Shown here: positions 23,523 to 35,168 of the stretch, piece after piece
How positions within the stretch are numbered: the stretch's first letter is position 1
How the letters are laid out: each line of letters begins with the position of its first letter
Assembly: GCF_029784155.1 (NCBI RefSeq)
Contig: NC_073692.1
Span: 241,509,756 to 241,573,755 of the forward strand
Length of the DNA stretch: 64,000 bases
Source of the DNA: Uranotaenia lowii
Lineage: Eukaryota > Arthropoda > Insecta > Diptera > Culicidae
Direction: 5' to 3'
The notes under the pieces: model-generated
The model's input: the letters and a program-made list of their open reading frames with translations, nothing else
Databases searched by the model: none
Told to the model about the DNA's origin: nothing
Position numbers and translations under genes: made by a program

Positions 23523-24370
23523 CCCGAGCAGACTTTTATGGCAAAATTATACCTAATTTTGCTATCATGCCTTGAAAGTTAAATGAGGTATCATTTTGCC
23601 CGAATAAAGGTGGTACAATGCCAAAATTTGGGTCTTACTTTTCATATGTCGATACCACAATTATACCAACTGTAGGTTTCACTGAAACCTTAATGATACC
23701 TCGTTTAACCACCATCCTAAAACCCGTTTTGAGAGCATAATGATGCCACTTTCAGGCTTCGATTACATCCAAAATTTGGCATCGGTGTGCTTTCAAAATT
23801 TTTTTCAAAGGCTGGCAAAACGAGGTATCATGTACCTGTAGAGGAAACCAAAATATGGCATACATATGCTATCAGCATATTAAATTAAAATACCCAAATT
23901 TTCGCATTTTACAACCTATATTAGAGTAAAACAATCCCAAATCTTGCTAACAAGGCATGATAGCAAAAATTTACATAACTCAACTATTAATGTTTGCTTT
24001 GTGAGGTAAATCGCAATGAATTACTGAAATCACCTGTATTGGGATGAATCATCAAACAGGATGAGAGAGAATAACTGAAAAAAACGCCTGTATTTATGCA
24101 TTTATCCGACATTACACAAGAAATAAGTATGCATACCTTGCAAAAATCGCGATCACTTATGCATAATTGTGCTTTCAAATTCCTTTCTAAAAAAAATGTT
24201 CAAACAAGGTATCAAAAAGCTTTCAACACAACCAAAATTTTGCATAAGGCAATTCAGACCGAAATTATAACACTGTATCAATTTTATTTAGACAAAAAAG
24301 TATGTACGAAATTTAAGCTTTCAAGGCATGATAGCAATTTAATAATTTTGCCTTAAAAATCTGCTCGTGA
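23523..24370. mobile_element. TA MITE family F, long inverted ends
   Basis: The left end reads CCCGAGCAGACTTTTATGGC; the right end read inward gives TCACGAGCAGATTTTTAAGGC, and the pairing continues through GCAAAATTAT and TTGCTATCATGCCTTGAAAG for about 65 bp. TA lies outside (23521-23522, 24371-24372). GCTATCA/GATAGC and GGTATCA words recur throughout. It interrupts the hAT relic. Confidence 0.75.
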
Positions 24371-26440
24371 TAGTTTATGGTATTTATGCGAGATATCAAA
24401 TATCGCCTTCATGTATGCAATGATGCTTAGCATGATACTTGTGATGTCTATAATATCGCCTTTACTTACTCGAGCACATATTAGGATTAAGACGATTCCA
24501 TCCAGATAAATTTTTAAAAAGATGCCAAAAATTAAGAGTGAAAACAAAGTTTGTTCATATAATTTAATATCCGTGATTAGTCCTAACATAGCCCTTAAAA
24601 ATGTAAAATGCATCAATTTTCACTATTTGCTCCGAGAAATTTTAATTTAGATTCGAACATGGAATATTTTTTTGTAATGATTGTGATTTGAAAACAAATT
24701 TTTCTTTTTACACTTTTTTTCAGTGTTAACATCTGTATCTAAATTGGAATATTAAAATTTTTAAATATGGACCAATATCAGATAACGAAGTCTTACTACC
24801 AATTTAATCACTCAAACATTAATTGCAGAACATAATTGCATTAACATAAATCTTAAGTAATTGTTCAAAATCCATTTTAAATGAAGCCCTCAGAGCCAAA
24901 GAGGTCTTAGTACATGAAAACTACTTTCATGAAAACGTTCTTCGAAGTATTAGTGTTCGGTGATTTTTTATGAATAAATTTGCAAAATAAGTCAATTCAT
25001 GTAAGACTAATTTTATTCCAAATTTTAAATTTGTGTGTTTTAACAAACTAACAAAACTGAAGATAGCATTGTGAATTTCTAGTAATGATTATCAAAATAT
25101 CAACAAATGTTGAATTATATGAAATTCACACTGATCTAATCAAACTAATCAAACATGCGAGTGAATGAGTGAATTGTAAAGAAAAACTTTAACACAGGAT
25201 TAAGAAAAGGCATGGGATGAATGAAAATAGTTTACAACAAAATAAGTAACAGTCTTCTTCTGATGTTGCCATACTTTTGAGCTTTTTTAATTTTTCTGTT
25301 AAAACCTAAGTCAAAGAATTACGGGATAAACTTGAACTCACTACTCTACACACTTTATACCCTTTAATTTATGCAATATACATTTATAACACTTTATTTA
25401 TTGAGTTATCCAAGTGTTATATAAGTTGTAGAAGTTAAGGCGATTTTGGTATCAACTCTACGTACGTCAACTACCTTCTACAAATTAAAACGCCGCGATG
25501 TATACAATGAGTATAACTTCGATGCTTTTGTTTCCCTTTTTTGTTCAAATTCTGAATCTCAAAAAAAAATAATTTGAAAATATGAATCAATTGTTTTCAT
25601 GCATCTAAATTATTGAGCAGAAATTAGTTGCAATTGACATTCAATGATACTACAAACATTTTGAAATCATCGGGAATTCAGAAAACTTGATTGGCTAGTC
25701 AGTAGGTACCTACCGTGAGGCAACTGAGGATTTTGTTTTATGGTTTAACAAGATGAATATGAAGTTCAAAACAAAAACTTACCTCATATAAATGTATTAA
25801 GCCATGAATTGTGAACAGCTCCGTTTCTCAATTTCAGGACGCATTATCTTGTTCTAGTTTCTCGTTTGGACCGTACAAAATCCGATAAGTTGAAGAGGTT
25901 TATGAATAGTTCAGCTATCGATACTGTATCAGGGGAATGCGAATTTCCTCTTCGCTGGTTTCAGGTAACTTGAAGCAGTGTCCAGTGAGCTTCAACTAGA
26001 CTTATTCGGACTAGATCAATACTTTCGTTCTCTATTAGCTGTCGAAAGCATACTTAACGAAAAAAGTGGCGGATGCACACCACGAGATTACGGTTTGTGT
26101 AGTTCAAAAACTCATTTTTCCAGCTTACTTCCAATTTCCACCGGTAGTACCTGCAAAACCAGATTTACTAAGTAAACCTGCCAGATTTTGATAACGTTTT
26201 ACCTGCTGGTCATCCAGCTGCTTTCAAAGGAAGAAGATCCACTGCATTCCGAAATCCTATTTCTTCGAAACTGAGAAGCTAGCGATTTGAACTGATCCAG
26301 CAGTGAGCGCTTCTCTTTCGGAAGAACCGATGGCACAGAACCTATTGTCAACATCTTTACCGGGACTTGCTACTAGACACCGTTTGTGTCCTGATGTCGA
26401 ACGAATTGAAAAAAAAATCTTCTAGTTTGTTTATAAGGTA
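24371..26440. other. Unassigned decayed DNA
   Basis: Mostly AT-rich. From 25830 to 26430 base composition rises and broken frames appear, but no domain can be named. It lies between two elements inside the split hAT gene. Confidence 0.4.
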
Positions 26441-27279
26441 CACCGGGGTAAGTGTGGACGGGTTTTCGTATAGTTCAACTTTAAAAAATCATTAAAAAAT
26501 CAGCAGTGGAGCAATTTTGATAAATTGACGTTCAATGTGATGCAGAACATGTTGTTTACAAAAGCTGAAGAGATGAGCTCGTTAGAAGCAAAGCGAAAAA
26601 AGTTATCACGTAAATCGTTATGGACGGCTGGTGTCTTCATTTACCCCCCCGAATACGAAAATATTGTAACACAACGGTTCCTGTAGTAGTTATAAAACGA
26701 TTAGAGACAGTGTAAAAAAACGTTTAGAAAATGATATCTGAAACCATAAAAAACATTGCACTTATCTTGAATTCCAAAACGACGGTCTGTTGAATATGGC
26801 GTTAAGTTATGTTACTGTTTAAAACTATTAAAACCTCTATATGGAGACACTGTTCTAGGAACAGTTAGGGTATGGTTTCTAAAACGCTTATGAATAACGT
26901 TTTCAGCGCATTGAACTGTTTCTAGAATGAACATATGTAGGCATATTTTAAACGCTTTATCAAACCGTTCATCGAACTGTTACGGAAATCGGTGTACGAA
27001 CCGTTTGAACTAAAATTACTGTTTTTTTGATGGCCTCATATAACGTAACCATTGAAAAAACTTTTAGATTATTTCGTTAAACTGCTAATAAATGATAACC
27101 TTAAAGCTTTTTTAATACTAAAGAATGATGTTCACCAATCATCATACTATTTACAGTACGCGTACTAAAAGAGCACGCACACAAACGCAAAATTTCGTTC
27201 CATGCATATGGGAATTTTTCGGATAAGATTGACAAATCGTTTTAATTTCATTATTTTATTTCACATTTTTCATTTTATT

Positions 27280-27547
27280 TTACATTTCAAAACACAAAAT
27301 AACTTGCCCGAGATGAGCATTTTCATGCTGCCTGCTCCTCCTCATTTCGCTCAGCACGCCCTGTAACACTTTCCGGGCCAAGCAATCCTTGCACGGAGTA
27401 AAACTGGGGGTTCCGGCAGCGTAACCTAAAACATAAGAAACGGGATCTTAGTATTTCTTTTAAAGATGATTTTAATTTCCACTTACCTGGTACAATGTCA
27501 TTGGTTGTAAAATTCCTAGAATGCCGGTCCCGGTGTGCTGATTGCAT
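27280..27547 (-). CDS. Small two-exon reading frame, unknown protein
   Basis: I do not recognise this protein. ATG is at 27545-27547; exon 1 ends at 27487 with a consensus donor (CAG/GTAAGTGG), and a 61-nt intron ends with an acceptor TTATGTTTTAG at 27426. Exon 2 (27280-27425) ends in TAA. Spliced, the frame is 68 codons with no stop: MQSAHRDRHSRNFTTNDIVP, then GYAAGTPSFTPCKDCLARKV, then LQGVLSEMRRSRQHENAHLG and a short tail. It has a CxxC pair and many Arg/His, and no signal peptide or membrane segment. Without splicing the intron also stays open, so splicing is inferred from the sites. The frame is open upstream of the ATG for about 37 codons, so a longer product or a captured internal exon is possible. 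It lies inside TA element C and left of a family J element. GC content is higher than around it. Confidence 0.4.
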
Positions 27548-27641
27548 CTCCTCCAGCAGGTTAAAGACAATCGATCGCGACGAGCGAGGTGAAAATTCCC
27601 CGGCGTAGCGAGCAAAACAAACCGATAAAGACTGTTTGCGA

Positions 27642-28568
27642 CAGTGGTGCCAAGTTCAATGTTTAATCAATATTTGCACAGATATTGAGAAACGGAATAT
27701 TGAATTAATAAATTTCAGATGCTTAGGATGACTTTATGTGTAAATAGTAACTAATAAATGTTATAAAAATGAAAATATACAAATAATTCAATTTAAAAAT
27801 TCCGTTCAATTCCAATGAAAGTTTAGAATCGATAATGTCATACTCAATTTATTATTCATTAGATCGTAAAGAATATGATTTATGTTCTCCATCGTCATCT
27901 GAAAAAAATATTAGGAAGTTCACCAGAAGATAACTAAAGCATTGTCTTTTATTATAGCAATTATAGCAAGAAAATAAAACTTATATTTACAAGTTCATTT
28001 GAATTATAACTAAAGCGATAGAAGATTAAGTCACCATGTATCACCATTCCTTTTCTAGAATGAAGATGTTCGAGTCATTGCTGCAGAAAGAAAAGTTGAA
28101 AGAATATTCGGAAGGCGAACAAAAGGAAACTGTCCCACCACCGCCTGTTGAAGTAGTTTCTGCTCAAGCATCTGATGATAACCAAAATGAATCTATTAAT
28201 TCGTTGCTCCACACACGACCTACACAAACAGAAAACGAACCCTTAATTGAAAAAAAATTGAAAGTTTTGAATTGATAGTGTCATACTCAATGTATAATTA
28301 TTTTATTTTAAAATTTAATTATTAATTATTTCAAAATTAATTAATTCAAATAAAAAATCTAACATTTTACTGCCGTCAACTACCTATAAGAGTTCTTGAT
28401 ATCGGCTCAATAGTCTCAATTTAATGTTTTTTTTTTGTTCTTTGTACAATGCATCTGCTTTTATCTTTCCGCGTATGAACAAATCAATAATTGATTCGAT
28501 AAATAAATTTAAAGATATTTTCATGAATCCGGGCTAATTTTCTTTTTTCAAACCATCTGGCATCTCTG
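27642..28568. mobile_element. Family J element with an open frame inside
   Basis: The left end CAGTGGTGCCAAG and the right end, read inward CAGAGATGCCAGATGG, are diverged inverted copies of the family J terminus (CAGAGATGCCAGGTG). Target duplication not found. It contains the frame at 28036-28275 and an imperfect 35-bp direct repeat (27824-27858 and 28258-28293). Confidence 0.5.
28036..28275 (+). CDS. Short hypothetical frame, acidic and proline-bearing
   Basis: A 79-codon frame with a good start context (TCACCATGT). It is rich in Glu, Lys, Ser and Gln with a PPPPVEVV run and ends KKLKVLN. No known domain. Its 3' end repeats at 27824-27858 upstream, which suggests a partial tandem duplication. 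It could be the tail exon of a decayed gene carried by the family J element, or chance. I lean towards a remnant. Confidence 0.25.
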   Translation: MYHHSFSRMKMFESLLQKEKLKEYSEGEQKETVPPPPVEVVSAQASDDNQNESINSLLHTRPTQTENEPLIEKKLKVLN

Positions 28569-28862
28569 ACCCGCATTTCGGTCATTTTTGACGTGAGTTT
28601 GACACATGACATTACGTTAAACGTTATGGTTCGAGAACAGTTTAACGATTATTGATCAAATTGAAGTAAATCGTTAAACAATTCATTCACCTTCCCAGAT
28701 ATCATCACTATTCACATGAACTTTCGTTTTATATTCTTATCGTTGTCGAAGTAAAGTTTTAAATAATAGCTACGTTTACGGAGACAATAACCTTTTCTGG
28801 GAACGTGGAAGTATCGTATTGACTGTTCGTAATATAGTTTTTTAGTATGCGGGCCGCTTTAT

Positions 28863-29192
28863 GGGGTAAGTGTGGACGGTAGATTTTCCCTTTGATTTCT
28901 CAGGAAATTTTCAAAAAATTTGTGTTTTCTTGGTTGAATACGTTACTTTATTGCTCAAACCGTCCAAAATTTTGAAAAAAGTCCGTGATACTATAATTAT
29001 AGTGTGTAATTTATTTTACAACACACGAGATCCGATTTTATCAAAAACACAGAACAAATAAGTACTTTACTCAAATTTTCATGATCCGAATGCTAAATAT
29101 CGTTAAATAATACAACTCATAAAGGATGAAGGACAGAAAATTGAAAAAATGTGTAAACATCAAGTCTTTTTAAAGCCGTCCACACTTACCCC
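28863..29192. mobile_element. Small MITE with C-type ends, nested in C
   Basis: The inverted ends GGGGTAAGTGTGGACGG (28863-28879) and its exact reverse complement (29176-29192) match the ends of element C without the leading CACC. The interior is AT-rich and non-coding. No clean TA duplication is seen. Confidence 0.7.
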
Positions 29193-29610
29193 AGGTAGGG
29201 GTTGGAGACAAAATTTTAGTTTTTTGTAAATAAACTCTTTTTTCTTAATTTTTAACCGCCGTTTCTTTTCCTAACTGGTTGTTTGGAATGTAAGGATTGT
29301 TTCAATGTAGAGTTTTTCATCGAGAGCCAGCTAGTTCAGGAGAAATTTGCAATTGAAAAAGATGCACATCAACTCGACATCGTAGTTGAAAATAGAAAAT
29401 TCCGAAAAAGTCGCTGTAAACATCCGTTGTTGTATGAATCGTATCTTTTTCACAGTTATTGGATAGATTACAAGTAAATTGAACATTCTGCATCAAAAGT
29501 TTGAAAAAATAGTGCACAGTATTGTTTTTATAGCCATCGTCCACACTTACCCCGCGTCCACACTTACCCCGGTGTACCTTAACTTGAACGTAAACAAAAA
29601 TACAGCGCTG

Positions 29611-29818
29611 CAGGGGTGCCAAGTGTACTTTTTTTTCTAAAACTGTATTGATTTCTCAAAATTGCTTGAATTGTTCAGATTGAAAAAAAAGGTTGGTTTT
29701 AAATGTAATTGAACTGATTTTTGATTAACATAGAAATAATAGTTAAAGTTTATAGTAACATAATTTGTTTTCCGTCATTGCATATGCTAGTTTTTTGACA
29801 AAATCACCTGGCATCTCT
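29611..29818. mobile_element. Family J MITE
   Basis: CAGGGGTGCCAAGTGTAC on the left and, read inward from the right, AGAGATGCCAGGTGATTTTG. It is about 208 bp, AT-rich and non-coding, directly next to the right border of element C. Confidence 0.55.
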
Positions 29819-30690
29819 ACTTCGATCTGACCCGCGGAAGGATCAGTGGCATCGAACATATGTCTAAATTAGATAAAAAATATCACACGAATGTTTCATT
29901 TAGCAAACCAGGTCTTAAGTCCTATTATAATCAATGCATATTGATATTCTTCAAAACATTGATTAAAAACATGACCTTAAATTGATACGTTGTACCGTGG
30001 ATATGAATCAAGCTTTAAACTTTGGGTTACGTTCAATATATGTCTATATAACGGGTAATAATACACAAAATTAGTATCAGTTGTACGCTTAGAAAATCGA
30101 GCTTTTATATTGTGAGGCGATAAATGCACGGTCCAAAGAATTATCAAAGGGATGAAGCAACTGTCCAATCCAAGTAAACAGATTGAAACGACTTTTTGGT
30201 TACAGAACGTCAGTGTTACTTTGGTTTCAATGACATTTTGGTACCTCAACGTCAGTGTGCTACCAAAATATCAATTAGGAATTTTTCTTCATTTCATACG
30301 CTTGAGAATTATGACCTGGAAAGTTCTGCAAAAAAATATAAAAAATATATTCATATGGGGGAAAATGGCTTTCTAAATATTTTTTGATGAATACTCAAGA
30401 TGTGAGTAAAGTTAAGAAAGCTCAATTTTATGTACATTCAAAATAAACATAGTTTTTATGAACTTGATAAATCGTCGAACATGCGTTAATGCACAGAAGT
30501 ATTGAATAATCTGTTAATATTACTTAGACTATAATGTCAAAAAAGAAATCAATTTTTCTTTCAATTTATCAACACAACTAGTTTTCCTCATCCAAAAAAT
30601 GCAAAACACCCCCCAATTCTGTTTATCTTGTTGATGATTGACTCGTTAGAAAGCGTTTGCACTTTGATAACCTTTGGAAACTAAACGCTG
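29819..30690. other. Unassigned DNA
   Basis: Open frames at 29977-30249 and 30152-30387 overlap on opposite strands and are AT-driven. An AACGTCAGTGT word occurs twice at 30206-30260. No family recognised. Confidence 0.4.
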
Positions 30691-31024
30691 ACTTTATGAT
30701 GCCTAGTCTTGCTATCAAATGAATGTAATGCCAAATTATACTATCATTATGGCCTCAGCTTTGAAATTCATGAAAGTAAAGGATGCCTTAACAATACCTC
30801 GTTCTGGCATGAGATTATATTTTACACCAAAGTATGCTATCCGCTTGCTATTGATAGCTCATTTTAGTTGCAGTTTGCTTTCAAAATTAACACTTTTGAT
30901 ATCTGTTTGATGCCTATTTTTGCTATCATGGTTGAATTTATACCAAATGATGCTATCATTTTGCTATTGAAACCTTAATTTGGTCTCAGCTTGTTATCGT
31001 TTTTGGCATCGAAGTCTGCTCGGG
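30690..31024. mobile_element. Family F fragment with intact right end
   Basis: Ends AAGTCTGCTCGGG at 31012-31024, the exact reverse complement of the family F left end at 23523, with TA following. Repeated GCTATCA and ATGCC words are as in the copy at 23.5 kb. Its own left end is missing. Whether 23523-31024 was once a single unit or two copies cannot be settled by eye. Confidence 0.6.
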
Positions 31025-31498
31025 TAAATATAAAATCGATGTGTCGAAAAAACACAGTTTCACGCGCGAGTTCAACCCGAGCGGATGTCGGTCGTGTTTA
31101 GTCCGTCGAAAAAAACCGATAGTTTATCTGGCCTCTCGAAAGTGAAACAAGATCGGGTTGCGGTGTAACGCATTAGTAAAGGAACCAAATTCTTGAAGGG
31201 ATATGTGATAATTGTCAAAGTGTCGTGAAGAATGGACAATTGGAATGGCCACAAATTTGTTTGAAGCTTGGTGAAGGGAATGCAAAAATGGCGACGGCTT
31301 CGTGCTCAAAGGTTACGTGTGATGCGGTTAGTTTTTTTATCTCCTTTTGGGTGCGTTCGAGGAGCTCGCGGATAATGGAACTATTTTTGCAAGAAAAGTT
31401 GAAAAATTCATTGTCAGAGAAAAGTTTATTATCAGTAATTGTGGCATGGTGTTGTCTAACTTTTCTTAAAATGCGTCGGACAAGAAGAAAAATTCCTA

Positions 31499-32214
31499 CA
31501 CTCAGAAAAATACTATTATGTATGCCATAAGATTCTCTTATGAAGTGGCGCCATAAGAAAAATTAATGAAATTCATAAGATTGTCTTATGACGCGAATGA
31601 ATTCTGAAGATGAACGCCTACTTCAATGAGAGGTTGTTGCTTTTCATAAGAGATTCTTATGGAAACAGTAAATCACTTTCTAATAAGAAAAATTCTCGAT
31701 ATTTCATGCTGAAAACATTCACTTTATTGTTTGCCAAATTTATTTAAAATTAAATCCTTCATGGTCACCATCAGCAGCGCATCAATAGACGGCTCCATCA
31801 AAGTTTTTTTTTTGCCGCATCTCAATCTTCAACCTTTCGTTTTTTGACGATCAGCTTGCTGAAAAGTAAACAAATAATGTATTTTAGTTTACTAATATAT
31901 TTAACGTTCACACCAAAAACATCAAATCGAACTTACCATTCCGGAGAGATAACAATAACATTTAACTTTGAAGGAAAACTATAATAACTATGAACTGGTG
32001 ATAGCTTCGTACTGTTAGATGATGAAAAAAAACTGATGCTATGAATGAATGTGTTCATCATTTTTTCACAATGCCGTTTCTTATATTTTTCATAAGAACA
32101 TCGTATGAAAATTGAAAGAATTTCATAAGACTCTTATGAAAAATTAGTTTGGACGCAAAAAAGTGGTTCATAAGATCTATCTTATGAAATTTATAATAAG
32201 ATTTCCTCTGAGTG
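31499..32214. mobile_element. MITE H with CACTCAGA ends, TA target
   Basis: The left end reads CACTCAGAAAAATACTATTA and the right end, inward, CACTCAGAGGAAATCTTATTA. TA lies outside (31497-31498, 32215-32216). CATAAGA / TCTTATG words recur many times along 716 bp, giving several internal stems. Non-coding. Confidence 0.85.
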
Positions 32215-34250
32215 TACATCATGTGGAGCGGAAGATTTCAATGGAAGAGAAGAGATAAAGAGAGTACAAAACATAGTAGGCTTTGGGCGGGTAGGCGTAA
32301 ATGGGTTGGGTGGTGTAAATGACGGGTTAGATATATTGAGTGACGGGTTACGCATGAAAAAAGCCTGATGAGAGTGAGTGCTAAAACTTGATACGCTATT
32401 GTAGTGGTGTGAAAAATCAAACATCTGGCTAGTGGCTGCTGTATTAGTGCTGATACGACCGTGAACCCATATGGAATCAAGATAAGTAAAAATAGGTGGT
32501 GATGGACCTCGGCTTCTAAATTGTGCCAATAGAGTTTCTGATTTGTTTTTATTTGCGTCTTTCTTTTACATTTTTCGTCATACTTACTGAGTAATTTGAA
32601 TTCTAGCTTGCTTCATTTTGGGGTGCAATGCGATTGAATTTAGGATTCGGCTTAATTTCTTGTTCTAAAACATTTACCCCTGCAGAACTTATTAAAAATA
32701 TCGAACCAATAATGAAAATTCACCATTTTTATTACAAACAGGTTTTGCAGCAGCTCGGTCTATTTACTGGATGTGATGAACTCAATAAATTGTTATTTAA
32801 TGATATTTGTTGTAAAAATTGTGCCTTTACTATTTTTTAAATGAAGATAATCAATTCAACTACTACATTCAAAATCATTTCAACAGTTTGAATTGGTTGA
32901 TTAGGTTGCTTATTTTCATTAGTCAAAATATATTGTGATTACAATCCAGAACTACATTTAATTTTAACCTTTATTTAAATTAATTGCTCATTTTATTTTA
33001 CTCAATGCAGCAGAACCGTTTCATTGCAATTGTTTAATGGAAAATCAGCTAAGTATTATAGTTTTATTTAATACCTTAAATACATACACGGACGACTGGC
33101 TAGCTCTGCCCAGGCACATTTATTTATTAAATTTTAAATTACATTTTGTATAGTATTTTAATTTCAGTATTCGGCTCCATTGTTTGAAGACATGATAATT
33201 ATCTTAACCATATCCGTTATTAATTATTCATAATTGAATCTCAGTATTTTCAGTGCCCTAATACCGTTAAGTGATCATGGTTTATCTCTTACTACATATT
33301 TTCTTTTAATTTTTTCGTTATTTAATACATTTATATACATTTTATTTACTTATCTAAACAATTAATTTCAGGATCAGCACTACACATGTATTAATTGATT
33401 TTTCGCAAAATAATTTTTTTTAAGTGTTACCGATCCCATAGCCATTAAATTATTGTGTTACAATCAAAATTTCATCCTACGATAATATTTTAGTGATTTT
33501 AGGTTGATAATATAAAATTTATTTTAAATTGTCCGTTTAGAAAGTATTTTAATTTTCAGCAACAGGGCAACTGATCAGGAATAAATTTGAACATAATTTT
33601 TTAATACATGTTGACCGAGCTTAACAGCGGAATTTATTATGAACTAACATGATTTAACATGAACAACTGAGCCCGCATTTCGTTTCCACACAAGAATAAC
33701 AGAGGACTCAAAATTTGTTTTTGTTTTTTTTTTTAGAAATTGTATCAGAAAGTCTGTTTTGGGTGTAACCGAATCCCCATGATTTATAATTCTAGTCAAT
33801 AATATCATAGATTTTTTCAAGAACTTCCACAGGATTAATGCGGTATATTTTCTTCATCATGTTTGCAGATCAACACACATTCATTTAACTTTTATCAGTT
33901 TATTATTTTTCAGGTGGTTTGAACTCTCCCGTTCGGCGAGTTAAAATTGTACAAATTTTTCCATTTATTATATTAAGTCTAACCCACTGTATTATTATTT
34001 TTTATAAAGGTATGCCAATTGTATTATTTTTTTATTATATTTTATTAAATACTATGTTTTATCAGAATAATATTTAATTCATCTATTTTTATTCAATATA
34101 TTCATACATTTTCACAACATGAAGTTTATTATATTATTGCAATTAAATGTTAATTATATTATCGGATCATTATTTCCTGATATGCATAGGGTAGGGGCAT
34201 CAGAGTATCTTGTATGTGCTTGTTATCCGTTTCGAATACTGGACGTTCCT
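32215..34250. other. Low-complexity interior of the non-LTR relic
   Basis: At 32215-32370 a plus-strand frame reads AEDFNGREEIKRVQNIVGFG and later GVNDGLDILS, which faintly recalls an endonuclease region, but this is weak. From 32.9 to 34.2 kb the DNA is extremely AT-rich with ATTATT-type runs. No gene is supported. Confidence 0.35.
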
Positions 34251-34687
34251 CAATTTATGTCAAGGGTATTTGGCATCGTTGTGGAAAAAAAATAGTATTT
34301 GACTACTTTTTGTAAAATAAGGACGCACTCTTTTTTCGGAAGCTTTGGAGGCGGGATTATAATTTGCATGCTATCTTGGTTAGACAACAATATGGTTATA
34401 GCTTCTCGAGACTTTTCCCATGAAAACCCTGGATACCGTAGGTGACTCCGCTTACGATTCCATTCCCTTGAAAGTCTCATTGGGTGGTTATGACTGTTTT
34501 GCGTGGTAACTAGGATGGACGCGTGGGTTATTTTCTTGGCCATAACCGCGGCGCTGCCGCAAACCCAAAGTGGATACATACATACATAAATACATATAAA
34601 ATCGATGTGTCGAAAAAAAACCTTTTATTTATTAAATGAAATGTTTGATCTGACAAAACCTAACGGGCGAGCAAGATTCTCATGATA

Positions 34688-34828
34688 AAAGAATTTATGT
34701 CAAACCTATTCATGTTGCCTCATTCTTCGGCAGCAGTTGAGCGTATTTTCTCACAAGTCAATTCAAACAAAACTAAAATAAGAAACCGTTTGATCACTGA
34801 AACTCTAGATTCCAAAATGCTTTATTAA
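34688..34828 (+). pseudogene. hAT transposase, C-terminal dimerisation part
   Basis: An open stretch reads KEFMSNLFMLPHSSAAVERI followed by FSQVNSNKTKIRNRLITETL and stops at 34826-34828. The LPHSSAAVERIFS block is the hallmark of the hAT C-terminal dimerisation region; the Glu in AVER is the third catalytic residue. No stop falls inside. It is the missing end of the transposase at 20860-23520, same strand, now 11 kb away because of later insertions. Confidence 0.85.
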
Positions 34829-34965
34829 AGACAAGGGAGGCGCTGTTTGGATCACTGGATGAAACTATTTTCCCGTAAGGTATCGCCATTAGCGCTCAGA
34901 GCTGTCAAACCTCATGTTTTTTTCTTTTTTTTTTGCCAGGAATTTAAAATGTCACACCTCATGAT

Positions 34966-35077
34966 CAGAGATGCCAGGTGTTTTGTTTTTATTTTGATTC
35001 GTCTTGAATTTCAAGACACCGTTCTGATTTTGTTCATCGTGGTGTCCTGATTTTGAAAAATACACCTGGCATCTCTG
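34966..35077. mobile_element. Family J MITE, complete short copy
   Basis: CAGAGATGCCAGGTGT at 34966 and its exact reverse complement ending at 35077 give 16-bp inverted ends on a 112-bp element. TGAT lies on both sides (34962-34965, 35078-35081), a possible 4-bp duplication. Other members are at 27642, 29611, 49910 and a left end at about 50616. Confidence 0.7.
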
Positions 35078-35168
35078 TGATCAGCATATCCATGAAAAAT
35101 ATCAAGCAAAACATTGTTTCTGTTAGCATAGGCATAAACATTCAAGTTTAGTTTAACTTCTAGTCAAA

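Larger units (their letters stand above)
26441..29574. mobile_element. TA element C, CACCGGGGTAAGTGTGGACG ends
   Basis: The 20-bp ends are exact inverted copies (26441-26460, 29555-29574), each bordered by TA (26439-26440, 29575-29576). A second CGGGGTAAGTGTGGACG motif directly follows the right end on the inside. The 3.1-kb interior holds a spliced-looking small frame (27280-27547), a family J element (27642-28568) and a smaller element with the same ends (28863-29192). No transposase seen, so it is a composite, non-autonomous carrier. Confidence 0.8.
31053..34593 (+). mobile_element. Non-LTR retrotransposon relic, 25-bp target duplication
   Basis: The same 25 bases lie at 31028-31052 and 34594-34618 (they contain AAAATCGATGTGTCG). 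The insert starts CACAGTTTCACGCG, a typical start-site type, and ends in a TACA-type microsatellite (34573-34593), the tail of I/Loner-like elements. A possible ORF1 start ATGGCGACGGCTTCGTG at 31288 has SCSKVTCDAV but soon decays. A MITE (31499-32214) is nested inside. The middle, 32.2-34.2 kb, has no reverse transcriptase that I can recognise and includes very AT-rich, low-complexity DNA. The host sequence here is the hAT relic. Confidence 0.65.

Noticed and set aside
23523..31024. A single 7.5-kb family F element
   Set aside because: A complete F copy with its own right end already closes at 24370, so two copies are the simpler reading, though the left end of the second is missing.
32191..32529. 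112-codon minus-strand frame rich in Pro, Ser and Thr
   Set aside because: It starts in the end of MITE H and crosses its border, so it cannot be an ancestral gene.
34962..35081. J termini as ends of the split hAT gene
   Set aside because: The J copy is complete in itself at 112 bp, and no J left end lies upstream of the hAT N-terminus.
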